A stretch of DNA of 64,000 bases from Trebonia sp036501515 (lineage in GTDB: Bacteria > Actinomycetota > Actinomycetes > Streptosporangiales > Streptosporangiaceae): positions 62,001-126,000 of the forward strand of contig DASYAD010000389.1 of assembly GCA_036501515.1 (NCBI GenBank). Direction: 5' to 3'. The translations under genes and the position numbers were made by a program. Below the pieces are notes generated by a model. It was not told the origin of the DNA, did not search any database, and saw only the letters and a program-made list of their open reading frames with translations. Shown piece after piece: positions 8,903 through 17,009 of this stretch (positions within the stretch are counted from its first letter, which is position 1; each line of letters begins with the position of its first letter).

Positions 8903-10413
8903 AACGGAACGCACCAGCGCGGGACGGCACCGCGGTGGTGGCCGCCGTCGACCTCGGGGCATCGGGCGGCCGGGTCATCGCCGGGCGGGTGTCGCCCGAC
9001 GGCATGGCCCTGCACGAGGTCAGCCGGTTCTCCAACGAGCCGGTCCGGGCGGGCGGCACCCTGCACTGGGACATCCTGCGGCTGTACGCGGACGTGACCG
9101 CCGGGCTGCGGCAGGCGGCGGCTGACTTCCCGCTGGCCAGCGCCGGGATCGACTCCTGGGCGATCGACTACGGGCTGCTCGACGACAGCGGCGCGCTGAT
9201 CGGGAACCCGGTGCACTACCGCGACGCGCGCACCGACGGGGTCACGGCCGGGGTGCCGGCCGAGGAGCTGTACGCGGTGACCGGCATACAGCACCTGCCG
9301 TTCAACACGATCTACCAGCTGCGCGCCGCGGCCGGCACTCCCGCCCTAACGGCCGCGCGCACCCTGCTGCTGATTCCCGACCTGCTGGCGTACTGGCTGA
9401 CCGGCACGACGGGGGCCGAGGTGACCAACGCGTCGACGACGGCGCTGCTCGACGTCTCGTCGCGGACCTGGGCGACGGGGCTCATGGAGCGGGCCGGGAT
9501 ACCCGCGGCACTGTTCCCGCCCCTGCGGCAGCCGGGTGACCTGATCGGAGTGGTGCGCCCGGCTGGCGAGGCGGGCGACAGGCTGACCGGAGCCGGCGGC
9601 GCGCCGCTGCCGCTGGTCGCCGTCGGGTCGCACGACACCGCCTCGGCGGTGGTCGCGGTCCCCGCCGACGGACCGGGCTTCGCCTACATCTCCTCAGGCA
9701 CCTGGTCGCTGGTCGGGCTGGAGCTGGACACGCCGGTCTTGTCGGCGGCGAGCCGGGCGGCGAACTTCACCAACGAGGCGGGCGTCGACGGGACCGTGCG
9801 CTACCTGCGCAACGTCAGCGGGCTTTGGCTGCTGCAGGAGTGCCAGCGGCACTGGGGCACGGCGGCCGGCCCCGTCGGCGAGCTACTCAAGGCGGCGGCC
9901 AGGATCGAGCCGCTGCGGTTCGTCATCGACGCCGACGACCCGGTGTTCCTGCCACCCGGCGACATGCCCGGGCGGATCGCGGCCTGGCTGGCGGCCCGGG
10001 GCCGGCCGGTGCCTGACGGCCCGGCCGAGTTCACCCGCTGCATCCTCGACAGCCTCGCGCTCGCCTACCGGCGCGCCCTCATCGACGCGCAGGCGCTGTC
10101 CGGCCGGCACGCCGACGTGGTGCACGTCGTCGGCGGCGGGTCCCGCAACGACCTGCTGTGCCAGCTCACCGCCGACGCGACCGGCCTGCCGGTGCTGGCA
10201 GGCCCGGCCGAGGCGACGGCGCTCGGCAACGTGCTGGTGCAGGGCCGCGCCCTCGGGGCCGTGCACGGCACCCTCACCGAAATGCGGGCGCTGCTGCGCG
10301 CCTGCGCCGCACCGCGGCCCTTCGCGCCCGCCGCCGGCCAGGCCCGCGCCTGGGAGCAGGCCGCCGTCGGGCTGTTACCTGGTGCTTCGGCAGGATGTAT
10401 CGTTTCATATTGA
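8899..10413 (+). CDS. rhaB: Rhamnulokinase
   Basis: FGGY-family sugar kinase that phosphorylates L-rhamnulose with ATP to give rhamnulose-1-phosphate for the upstream aldolase. The N-terminal phosphate-binding 'AVDLGASGGRVI' is present, as are 'IDSWAIDYGLLD', 'HYRDARTDG', 'GSHDTASAV', 'ISSGTWSLVG' and the adenosine motif 'VVGGGSRNDLLCQLTAD'. At 504 residues the length is typical. The start codon overlaps the preceding stop. The final residues (about the last 12) diverge from the family and run into the LacI operator-like sequence at 10396, so the 3' end of rhaB doubles as the promoter region of the repressor gene. Confidence 0.92.
   Translation: MKRNAPARDGTAVVAAVDLGASGGRVIAGRVSPDGMALHEVSRFSNEPVRAGGTLHWDILRLYADVTAGLRQAAADFPLASAGIDSWAIDYGLLDDSGALIGNPVHYRDARTDGVTAGVPAEELYAVTGIQHLPFNTIYQLRAAAGTPALTAARTLLLIPDLLAYWLTGTTGAEVTNASTTALLDVSSRTWATGLMERAGIPAALFPPLRQPGDLIGVVRPAGEAGDRLTGAGGAPLPLVAVGSHDTASAVVAVPADGPGFAYISSGTWSLVGLELDTPVLSAASRAANFTNEAGVDGTVRYLRNVSGLWLLQECQRHWGTAAGPVGELLKAAARIEPLRFVIDADDPVFLPPGDMPGRIAAWLAARGRPVPDGPAEFTRCILDSLALAYRRALIDAQALSGRHADVVHVVGGGSRNDLLCQLTADATGLPVLAGPAEATALGNVLVQGRALGAVHGTLTEMRALLRACAAPRPFAPAAGQARAWEQAAVGLLPGASAGCIVSY
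10396..10407. promoter_or_regulatory. Candidate LacI-family operator
   Basis: TGTATCGTTTCA has the central CG of LacI-family operators and matches the generic palindrome TGAAACGTTTCA at 10 of 12 positions. It overlaps the last codons of rhaB and lies 35-46 bases before the LacI start, a position suited to autorepression. The rhamnose transporter promoter is outside the window and cannot be compared. Confidence 0.5.
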
Positions 10414-10441
10414 AGCCAAGTCCACCGAGAAGCGGGTAAGC

Positions 10442-11506
10442 GTGCCGGTCAGCATCAGGGACGTCGCGGCGCACGCCAGCGTCTCCGTCGCCACGGTTTC
10501 CAACGTGCTCAACCGGCCCGATATCGTCGCCAGGCCGACCCGTGACCGGGTCAACGCCTCGATCAGAGAGCTCGGCTTCGTCCGGAATGAGTCCGCGCGT
10601 CAGCTGCGGGCCGGCCGGAGCCGGACGATCGGCCTGGTCGTGCTCGACGTGGCCAACCCGTTCTTCACCGACCTGGCGCGCGGGGTGGAGGACGAAGCCA
10701 ACAAGGCCGGCCTGGCGGTCATCTTGTGCAACAGCGACGACCAGGAACGCAAGGAGAAGCGCTACCTGGAGCTGCTCGAAGAGCACCGGGTGCAGGGCGT
10801 GCTGATCACGCCGGTGGTCGGCGCCAGCTCGCGGCTCGGCCGGCTGCAGCGCCGCGGCACCCCGGTCGTGCTGGTGGACAGCCGCTCGCCGTCCCGCGGC
10901 CAGTGCTCGGTCGCGGTCGACGACGTGCTCGGCGGCGACCTGGCGGTCTCCCACCTGCTGGCCGAAGGGCACCAGCACATCGCCTACGTCAGCGGCCCGC
11001 GGACCTTCCGTCAGGTCGCCGACCGGCTGGAGGGCGCGCTGCGCGCCCTTCAGCGGGCCGGCGGCGCGCCTGGCGACCTGCATATAATCGACGTCGGCTC
11101 GCTCAACGTGGCCGCCGGGCAGAAGGCCGGGGCGGAGATCGCCGCGATGCCGGCCGCGGTCCGGCCGGACGCGGTGTTCTGCACCAACGACCTGATCGCG
11201 CTTGGCGTCCTGCAGGAGATGACCAGGCACAAGATCCGGGTGCCGGAGGACATCTCGATCGTCGGCTACGACGACATCGACTTCGCGGCGGCCGCCGCCG
11301 TCCCGCTCACCTCGGTCCGCCAGCCGCGCCAGCAGCTCGGCCGCACCGCGGCCAGGATGCTGCTGGAGGAGGCCGCCGCCGGCGAGACCCACCAGCACCA
11401 GCAGGTGATCTTCGAGCCGGAGCTGATCGTCCGCCAGACCACCAGGCCTGTCCCCGCTGCCCCGCGCGCCGCCGGGTCACAGCGTCCCGCGGCCCCGCGC
11501 GGCTAA
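10442..11506 (+). CDS. LacI-family transcriptional regulator (probable rhamnose repressor)
   Basis: DNA-binding repressor with an N-terminal LacI helix-turn-helix ('SIRDVAAHASVSVATVSNVLNRP', residues 4-26) and a hinge ending 'SARQLRAGRSRTIGLVV'. A periplasmic-binding-like sensor domain follows, with 'FFTDLARGVEDEA', 'FCTNDLIALGVL' and 'SIVGYDDIDFA'. GTG at 10442 is chosen because the domain begins at once; an upstream ATG at 10382 would add 20 residues that overlap rhaB and the operator. It is last in the rhamnose gene order and so probably senses rhamnose or rhamnulose. Its stop overlaps the convergent TetR gene by four bases. Confidence 0.88.
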   Translation: MPVSIRDVAAHASVSVATVSNVLNRPDIVARPTRDRVNASIRELGFVRNESARQLRAGRSRTIGLVVLDVANPFFTDLARGVEDEANKAGLAVILCNSDDQERKEKRYLELLEEHRVQGVLITPVVGASSRLGRLQRRGTPVVLVDSRSPSRGQCSVAVDDVLGGDLAVSHLLAEGHQHIAYVSGPRTFRQVADRLEGALRALQRAGGAPGDLHIIDVGSLNVAAGQKAGAEIAAMPAAVRPDAVFCTNDLIALGVLQEMTRHKIRVPEDISIVGYDDIDFAAAAAVPLTSVRQPRQQLGRTAARMLLEEAAAGETHQHQQVIFEPELIVRQTTRPVPAAPRAAGSQRPAAPRG

Positions 11507-12087
11507 CTCGGCTCCGTTCCGCCTGCTTGGCAGGCGGCGGTCGCCGCGGCCGCGCGCAGCTGGGCCGCCACCACCTCGAGCGGCTCAAGCGACTGCTCGG
11601 CGCGGCACAAGACGACGGCCCCCTCGCAGGCGGCGATGATCGTCAGCGCGAGGGCCCGGGCCTGGCCGGCGTCGATCCCGGAGGCCTCCAGGGCCCGCCC
11701 AAGGCGCTCGCGCCAGGCCCGGAAGATCGCGGCCGCCCGGTCGACGAGCGCCGGCACGTCCGCGCTGACGGTGACGGCCAGCACGGCGCACCCTGCCCGG
11801 AAGCCTGACCGGACGAGCACCGCCCGCCACAACCCGGCGAACGCGTCGACGATCTCCGGCGCCGGCAGGCCGGAGAAAGACTCGGTGAGCGCCAGCGCCC
11901 GCTCTCCGGCCAGGTCGATCGCGGCGGCGATCAGCTGGTCCTTCCCCTCGGGGAAGTGGTAGTAGATCGACCCGCGCGGTGCGCCGGAGTCCTTGAGCAC
12001 GGAAGAGAACGTCGTGGCCTGGAATCCGTGCACGGCGAGCAGCTTCACGGCGCTCGCGATCATCGCCTCGGGCGCGTCACCCGCCAT
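11503..12087 (-). CDS. TetR/AcrR-family transcriptional regulator
   Basis: One-component repressor of 194 residues. The N-terminal helix-turn-helix spans about residues 8-55 ('AVKLLAVHGFQATTFSSVLKDSGAPRGSIYYHF'). The all-helical C-terminal ligand domain resembles the TetR_C group of the YxaF/LmrA type ('FRAGCAVLAVTVSAD'). It is divergent from a tautomerase gene, with ATGAC/GTCAT palindromes in the shared promoter, so it probably represses both. The inducer is unknown. Confidence 0.85.
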   Translation of the reverse strand: MAGDAPEAMIASAVKLLAVHGFQATTFSSVLKDSGAPRGSIYYHFPEGKDQLIAAAIDLAGERALALTESFSGLPAPEIVDAFAGLWRAVLVRSGFRAGCAVLAVTVSADVPALVDRAAAIFRAWRERLGRALEASGIDAGQARALALTIIAACEGAVVLCRAEQSLEPLEVVAAQLRAAAATAACQAGGTEPS

Positions 12088-12163
12088 GGCCGCCTACCTC
12101 CCCTCGCTACTTCCTGGCCAACTTACCGCCAGCGTTCCAAGGACCCGTCCCGTTAAGGATATG

Positions 12164-12194
12164 ATGACCGTCATAGGAATATGACAAACGTCAT
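12164..12194. promoter_or_regulatory. Candidate TetR operator pair upstream of the tautomerase gene
   Basis: ATGAC-C-GTCAT at 12164-12174 is a perfect palindrome. A second ATGAC/GTCAT pair, with a 4-base spacer, lies at 12181-12194. Both sit in the divergent TetR-tautomerase intergenic region, 32-62 bases upstream of ATG 12226. Confidence 0.6.
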
Positions 12195-12225
12195 AATGAC
12201 TGGTCAAAGAGATGGAGTCGCCGCC

Positions 12226-12654
12226 ATGCCCATGATCGACGTGTACAGCGCCCCCGGCACCTTCGCCGACAAGCACGCCCTGGCGGCCACGCTCGCCGCC
12301 ACTCTCATGAAGATCGAGCAGGTCCCCGACATCCCGCTGTTCCGCTCCAACACGGCCGGGTTCGTCCACGAGCTGCCCGGTGGCGCCCTCGCGAACGTCG
12401 ACGGCGCTGGCGACTACGTCCGGGTGCAGGTCCTGACCAACGCGGGCGCGCTGGACCGGGACAAGCAGCTGGCGGTCGTCGAGCAGTTCACCGCGATCAT
12501 CGCCGAGGCGGCAGGCGACCCGTCGCTCGCGGACCGCACCTGGGTGCTGCTGACCGAGGCGGTGCCCGGCGGATGGGGCCTGCGCGGCCACGCCAGCACC
12601 AACGAGGAACTCGTCGCGGCCGCCCGGGCCGAGATCGCCAGGCTGCGGGGCTAA
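12226..12654 (+). CDS. Tautomerase-superfamily protein
   Basis: Small cytoplasmic enzyme of the 4-oxalocrotonate tautomerase superfamily. After removal of Met the N-terminus is Pro ('PMIDVYS'), the catalytic base of the family, which fixes the start at ATG 12226 rather than upstream in-frame codons. The 142-residue length suggests a fused two-unit cis-CaaD/MSAD-like architecture. Trp in 'RTWVLLTEAVPGGWG' resembles the conserved tautomerase C-terminal segment. The substrate is unknown. It is paired divergently with the TetR gene, suggesting induction by a xenobiotic or aromatic compound. Confidence 0.75.
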   Translation: MPMIDVYSAPGTFADKHALAATLAATLMKIEQVPDIPLFRSNTAGFVHELPGGALANVDGAGDYVRVQVLTNAGALDRDKQLAVVEQFTAIIAEAAGDPSLADRTWVLLTEAVPGGWGLRGHASTNEELVAAARAEIARLRG

Positions 12655-12694
12655 CCCGGTCCCGCTCAATGCGTGTCATCCTATTGACGGGCGT

Positions 12695-12709
12695 TGATAT
12701 TTCGTATCA
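12695..12709. promoter_or_regulatory. Inverted repeat in promoter of the GcvT-like gene
   Basis: TGATA-tttcg-TATCA is a perfect 5-bp inverted repeat, 67 bases before ATG 12776. It lies just after TTGACG (12684-12689), a plausible -35. A -10-like CATGAT at 12708 gives an 18-base spacer. It may be an operator for an unlinked regulator. Confidence 0.4.
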
Positions 12710-12775
12710 TGATGCTGCCATGGCGACGGGCTGCCCGCGGCTTCCGCGGGCCGCCCGGGTATCGGGGAGGGCGGC

Positions 12776-14206
12776 ATGACAATGACGTCAGAGGGTAACG
12801 GCGAGTCGCTGCAGCAGCTGATCGACCGGCTGCCCGACCTGGTGGAGCACTTCTACAACGATGCCCCCGCGCCGCACTTCAGCCGTGCGGGGACCGGGAA
12901 GACGGCGCCGTTCATCCCCCCTGCCTTCACCAACTGGCGCGACGAGCAGCGCTCCTGGGCCGAGACGGCCGCGCTGCTGCACCAGTCGCACCACATGCCG
13001 GAGCTGTTCCTCGACGGCCCCGACGCGCTGCGGCTGCTTGAGCGGCTCGGGATCAACACCGTCGGGAACTTCACCGTCAACCGGGCCAAGCAGTTCGTCA
13101 CTTGCACACCCGCCGGAAACGTGATCGGCGACTGCATCGCCTACCGGCTCGGAGAGCAAAGCTTCGAGCTGGTCAGCGGGATGCCGCTGCAGAACTGGGT
13201 GCACTACAACGCCGAGCGGGGCGGCTACGACGTCAAGGTCACCCGTGACGCCCCGTCCAACCTCAACCCGACGGGCCGCAGGACCAAGTACCGCTTCCAG
13301 CTCGACGGCCCGGCCACCGGGCAGATCTTCGCGGCCGCGGTCGACGGCGACCTGCCGGAGATCGGGTTCTTCCGCACCGCGCACGTCATGATCAAGGGGC
13401 ATGACGTGCTGGTGCTGCGGCACGGCATGGCCGGCCACCAGGGCGTGGAGATCTCCGGCCCGTTCGAGGACGAGACCGAGGTCCGCGACGCGATCCTGAC
13501 GGCAGGCGAGCCGTACGGTATCCGCCCCGTCGGCACGCAGGCGTACTTCTCCACGCCGCTTTCCAACGCGTGGATGGCCTATCCGGTGCCGGGCATCTTC
13601 ACCGGCGAGGAGCTGCGGGACTACCGCGACTGGCTGTCGGGGACCGGCTGGGAGGCGCACACCGAGCTCGGCGGCAGCTTCGTGTCGCCCGACATCGAGG
13701 ACTACTACGTCACCCCCTACGACCTCGGCTACGGCCACATGGTGAAGTTCGACCACGACTTCATCGGCCGCCAGGCGCTTGAGGACCTGCCCGCCGCCCG
13801 CCGCCGCCAGAAGGTGGTCCTCGTCTGGGACCACGCTGACGTGCAGCGTGTCTACGCGTCGCAGTTCGGCCCTGGCCCGCGCTACAAGTCGATTGAGTTC
13901 CCCGTCGCCTACTACGCCTGGAACCAGTTCGACGAGGTGCGCGACCGGTCAGGGGCGCTGGCCGGGGTCTCGTGCCACGCGGGGTACATCAACCCGGACG
14001 GCGAGATGCTGTCGCTGGCCATGCTGGACGCGGAGCACGCCGTCCCCGGCACGAGCGTGCTGGTCACCTGGGGCGAACCGGACGGCGGCTCGCGCAAGCC
14101 CCAGGTGGAGCGGCACGAGCAGACCGCCATCCGGGCGACGGTCGCGCCGGCGCCGTTCACCCCGGCGGTCCGCGACCGGTTCCGCGCGTCCGTCGGCGGT
14201 CGCTGA
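12776..14206 (+). CDS. Aminomethyltransferase-family protein (GcvT/LigM-like, THF-dependent O-demethylase candidate)
   Basis: Member of the folate-dependent glycine-cleavage T-protein family, nearest in character to the vanillate/syringate O-demethylases LigM and DesA, which move methyl groups from methoxy-aromatics to tetrahydrofolate. The 476-residue length is longer than true GcvT and fits LigM. Folate-fold landmarks include 'LLERLGINTVGNFTVNRAKQFVTCTPAGNVIGD', 'GHQGVEISGP' and 'DFIGRQALE'. ATG 12776 is 6 bases after GGAGGGCGGC. There are no glycine-cleavage P or H genes nearby, which argues against GcvT itself. The substrate is inferred from the family only. Confidence 0.75.
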   Translation: MTMTSEGNGESLQQLIDRLPDLVEHFYNDAPAPHFSRAGTGKTAPFIPPAFTNWRDEQRSWAETAALLHQSHHMPELFLDGPDALRLLERLGINTVGNFTVNRAKQFVTCTPAGNVIGDCIAYRLGEQSFELVSGMPLQNWVHYNAERGGYDVKVTRDAPSNLNPTGRRTKYRFQLDGPATGQIFAAAVDGDLPEIGFFRTAHVMIKGHDVLVLRHGMAGHQGVEISGPFEDETEVRDAILTAGEPYGIRPVGTQAYFSTPLSNAWMAYPVPGIFTGEELRDYRDWLSGTGWEAHTELGGSFVSPDIEDYYVTPYDLGYGHMVKFDHDFIGRQALEDLPAARRRQKVVLVWDHADVQRVYASQFGPGPRYKSIEFPVAYYAWNQFDEVRDRSGALAGVSCHAGYINPDGEMLSLAMLDAEHAVPGTSVLVTWGEPDGGSRKPQVERHEQTAIRATVAPAPFTPAVRDRFRASVGGR

Positions 14207-14284
14207 CGACGAGCCCAGCTCAGCCGCACGGTCGCCGCTGACCCCCGCGGTCAGCGGCAGCGGCCGGCTGCCGGTCGCATCGGC

Positions 14285-15004
14285 TCAGCGCCGGCCGGTG
14301 CGGCCGCCGGGCTCCTGGTCGTGCCCGTGACCTGGTTCGTCGCGGCACCGGCAGGTGAGGGCCGCCCGCAGCGATACCGGCACCTCGTCGAGCGAGGTCA
14401 CCGGCCCGTGCGGGAACGACAGCCGGACCGCCGCGATCCCGTCCGCGGTCAGCACCTGGAGTTCGAGGCCGTAGCGGTCGAGGCCGCGCGGTACCACCCA
14501 CTCGGCCCGGCTCATCCCGTGCGCACGGACACACCGGACCAGGTCCCCCATGTGGCCGTGCTCCAGGTGATGCAGCACGCCGGGGGCGACCCGCCACAGC
14601 GGGTCGGGTGCCGCCGCCCGGTAGTCCTCGACCGGGACTCGCGCCTGGCTGGCGCCGGTGAACTCGATCGAGTCGATGCTGACGGTGCAGGCGGTGACGC
14701 CGGATTCGCCTGCCCCGGCCACCGGGCTGGCCGTGCCGGTGAGCCGCAGCGCGGAGAACGGCGGCCCGGCCGGCAGCGACACCCGCACCGTGTTCGGCCC
14801 GCCGGCCAGCCACACCGCCAGCAGAGTCCCGTTCGCGGGCAGCAGCAGCGGGTTGCCGTCCCTGGTCGACCGGACGGGAACCTGGCCCCCCGCGGCGGGG
14901 GCGCCGAGCAGGCGCGGGTCGCTGACGGTCGCCGTCGCGGCCCGGGCGAGCGCGGTCCTGGCACGCTCAGGCAGCGAGGGCCCGGGAAGTACGTCAAAAT
15001 CCAT
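14285..15004 (-). CDS. DUF2470 domain protein (HugZ-like, iron-regulated)
   Basis: A protein of 239 residues. The N-terminal part looks like a split-barrel pyridoxamine-phosphate-oxidase-like fold ('PSLPERARTALARAATATV...'). The C-terminal part is the DUF2470 helical region with 'HHLEHGHMGDLVRCVRAHGMS' and 'YGLELQVLTADGIAAVRLSFP'. HugZ-like members of this group degrade haem or handle iron. The ATG at 15004 lies 12 bases from a 19-bp perfect-palindrome iron box, strong evidence that it is derepressed in iron starvation. The C-terminal tail is His/Arg/Gly-rich and may bind metal. The enzyme activity is not proven from sequence. Confidence 0.75.
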   Translation of the reverse strand: MDFDVLPGPSLPERARTALARAATATVSDPRLLGAPAAGGQVPVRSTRDGNPLLLPANGTLLAVWLAGGPNTVRVSLPAGPPFSALRLTGTASPVAGAGESGVTACTVSIDSIEFTGASQARVPVEDYRAAAPDPLWRVAPGVLHHLEHGHMGDLVRCVRAHGMSRAEWVVPRGLDRYGLELQVLTADGIAAVRLSFPHGPVTSLDEVPVSLRAALTCRCRDEPGHGHDQEPGGRTGRR

Positions 15005-15016
15005 ACCGACATTAAA

Positions 15017-15035
15017 TTAGGTAAGGCTTACCTAA
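15017..15035. promoter_or_regulatory. DtxR/IdeR-type iron box
   Basis: TTAGGTAAGGCTTACCTAA is a perfect inverted repeat around a central G. It matches the actinobacterial IdeR/DmdR consensus TTAGGTTAGGCTAACCTAA at 17 of 19 positions. It lies immediately upstream of the minus-strand DUF2470 gene, so iron-loaded repressor would block its transcription. Confidence 0.88.
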
Positions 15036-15077
15036 GTCAACGTCCGGGCGAATGCGGGGCGCGCCTCATACCGAAGT

Positions 15078-15287
15078 CAGAGTCCCGGCAACCTGCTGAT
15101 CGTCAACGAGACGTTCGGCAACCGCTGCACCGCCTTCGACGTGACCCAGGACGGACGGCTGGCCAGCCGCCGGATCTGGGCGGAGTTCGCGCCGCTGCCC
15201 GCCGACCGCCCCATCGGCAAGGTAATGGCCCAGGTCAAGGTGGCGCCAGACGGCGCGCCGCGGGACGCGAAGGGCGAGCCAAGGGCT
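15078..15287 (+). pseudogene. SMP-30/gluconolactonase-family gene fragment
   Basis: The plus-strand frame reads about 65 residues containing 'LLIVNETFGNRCTAFDV', 'RRIWAEFAPLPADRPIG' and 'QVKVAPDGAP'. These are conserved blocks of the SMP-30/gluconolactonase/LRE beta-propeller family (normally about 280-300 residues). No start codon, N-terminus or remaining blades are present. The frame ends in DNA belonging to the convergent TfoX gene. It is a relic left between the iron-box promoter and the TfoX gene. Confidence 0.7.
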
Positions 15288-15289
15288 GT

Positions 15290-15622
15290 CTACTTAGGCG
15301 GCAGGGAACGGGCGTGCTCGATGCCGAGCTCGACCCACGGGGAGAGGTCGTCGTCACTGGCGAGATCGTCCGCGCTGACCCGCAGCCAGCCCGGCATCTC
15401 GCGGCCCCGCATCACCGCGATGCTGGCGGCCGTGGCGGCCACCAGCTCGTCCGTCCGCTCAGGCTCCACGTGCACTAGAACGCCACCCTGCCCGCTGGCG
15501 CTGATCGCCATATGTCCGCGGATCAGGAACGCGAGGCCGCCGAACATCTTCTTCTCCGTCAGCTCAGGGTCGGGACCGATCAGGTCCCTGATACGGCGGG
15601 CGAGAACGTCGTCGTAGGCCAT
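15290..15622 (-). CDS. TfoX N-terminal domain protein
   Basis: A 110-residue protein consisting of the TfoX/Sxy N-terminal domain: 'RIRDLIGPDPELTEKKMFGGLAFLIRGHMAIS', with the conserved KKMFGGLAF block, then 'GVLVHVEPERTDELVAA' and 'MPGWLRVSADDL'. Actinobacterial stand-alone copies are common and have no proven function; the Gammaproteobacterial full-length protein regulates competence. ATG 15622 has no strong ribosome-binding site. It follows a gluconolactonase relic on the opposite strand. Confidence 0.85.
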   Translation of the reverse strand: MAYDDVLARRIRDLIGPDPELTEKKMFGGLAFLIRGHMAISASGQGGVLVHVEPERTDELVAATAASIAVMRGREMPGWLRVSADDLASDDDLSPWVELGIEHARSLPPK

Positions 15623-15776
15623 GGCGCCGATCGTACCGAGCGGCCTGTCGCCTGGGGCGAGCCGACGCGCGGGGCGGTAGCGCCACCGCGGTGGCAGTCC
15701 CGGGCGGTCCGTCGGCGACAGGGGCCGCCGCCCGGGTGGGCCAGCTGCACGATGTCTGCCGTTAACCCGGAGCCGC

Positions 15777-16811
15777 TCAGCCGATGTCGATCAGCACCTT
15801 GCCGACCGCGCCGCGCTCCACCGCGTCGTGGGCCGCGTCGGTCGCCTCGAGCGGGTAATGGTGCAGCGGCAGGCCGGCCCGCTCGCCCACCCGCAGCGCC
15901 CCGGTGCTCGCCGCCGAGGTCACGTCTTGCGCCGCTGTCGCCAGCAAGGCCCGGTCGAGGGTGTACAGCAGCAGGAACTGATACCGCAGGTTCAAGCCGA
16001 AGGTCCGGCGGATGTCCACAGGGAACGTGTCACCGCCGTTGTTGGCGTAGACGGCGATCGTCGCGCCGTTGCGTGCCACGGCCAGGTCAAGCTCGTTGTT
16101 GACGGCGGGGGAGACCTCCGCGATGAGGTCGACGCCGTCCGGTGCGAACGCGCGGATCGCGGCGGCGGCATCCTCGGTCCGGTAGTTGACGATGTGGTGT
16201 GCCCCCGCGGCTGACGCCAGCGCTGCCTTGTCCGCGCTGCTGACCGTGGTCACCACCGTCGCGCCCGACCAGACGGCCAGCTGGATGGCCGCGTTGCCGA
16301 CCGCGCCCGCGCCGCCGTGCACGAGCACGCACCGGCCGGCCATGGCGCCGGGCCCGAGCCGGCCGGCTCCCGAGGCCGAGGTCAGCGCCCGGTGCGCGGT
16401 GATGGCGGGCACGCCGAGGCACGCGCCGAGGTCGAAGGCCTCCTCGTCCGAGAGGGCGTCCGGCAGCCGCACGGCCTTGTGCGCGTCGAGAATGCAGTAC
16501 TCGGCCGCGGTGCCGTGCGGGGAGCCGTGCTGACCGAGGTAAAGCCAGACCCGGGTGCCCGCCGACGGCGCCTCGCCCGCGGGAATGCCAGGACCGAGCG
16601 CGTCGATAACACCGGCCCCGTCCTGTCCCGGTGTCACCTCGTCGAACCCAGCCAGCGAGGACGCGCCGGCCCGGGCCTTCCAGTCGGTCGGGTTCACGCC
16701 CGCCCGCACCATCCGCACCCGCAGCTGGCCCGGGCCGGGCTCTGGCACCGGCCGCTCGGCCGCTCGCATCAGGCTTGACGGGCCCTTGCCCGCGTAGACG
16801 ATCGCTCGCAT
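15777..16811 (-). CDS. NADPH:quinone oxidoreductase-like zinc-free medium-chain dehydrogenase
   Basis: MDR-superfamily reductase of the quinone oxidoreductase/zeta-crystallin type. The start ATG 16811 gives 'MRAIVYAGKGPSSLMRAAERPVPEPGPGQLRVRM', and 'RAGVNPTDWKARAG' is the typical catalytic-domain segment without zinc ligands. The NADPH-binding motif is in 'GRCVLVHGGAGAVGNAAIQLA' near residue 160. It has 344 residues, the normal length. An upstream open frame to 17009 adds low-complexity Arg/Ala sequence and is not family-like. It is divergent from the alditol oxidase gene. The substrate is unknown, probably quinones or enones. Confidence 0.85.
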   Translation of the reverse strand: MRAIVYAGKGPSSLMRAAERPVPEPGPGQLRVRMVRAGVNPTDWKARAGASSLAGFDEVTPGQDGAGVIDALGPGIPAGEAPSAGTRVWLYLGQHGSPHGTAAEYCILDAHKAVRLPDALSDEEAFDLGACLGVPAITAHRALTSASGAGRLGPGAMAGRCVLVHGGAGAVGNAAIQLAVWSGATVVTTVSSADKAALASAAGAHHIVNYRTEDAAAAIRAFAPDGVDLIAEVSPAVNNELDLAVARNGATIAVYANNGGDTFPVDIRRTFGLNLRYQFLLLYTLDRALLATAAQDVTSAASTGALRVGERAGLPLHHYPLEATDAAHDAVERGAVGKVLIDIG

Positions 16812-17009
16812 GACTCCGATGCTAGGCACCGCGGCGCAGCACGGCTGCGCTGCCCCGGCTCCGATGTCCCGCTCCGCCCGGATCGCGCCGCTCTTCCAAC
16901 GCGCCGCCCCGGCTTCAGTGCCAGCTCTGCCCGGACAGCGCCCCTCTTCCAATCGCCGCGGGGATCCGTAAGCTGAGTGCGCAAGCGCGGCGCGGCGAGA
17001 GGGACACAC

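Noticed and set aside
7028..8962. 644-residue minus-strand open frame across the aldolase/SDR gene
   Set aside because: It is an antisense shadow caused by GC-rich third positions; low-complexity Arg/Gly/Ala product with no family pattern, opposite a well-supported enzyme.
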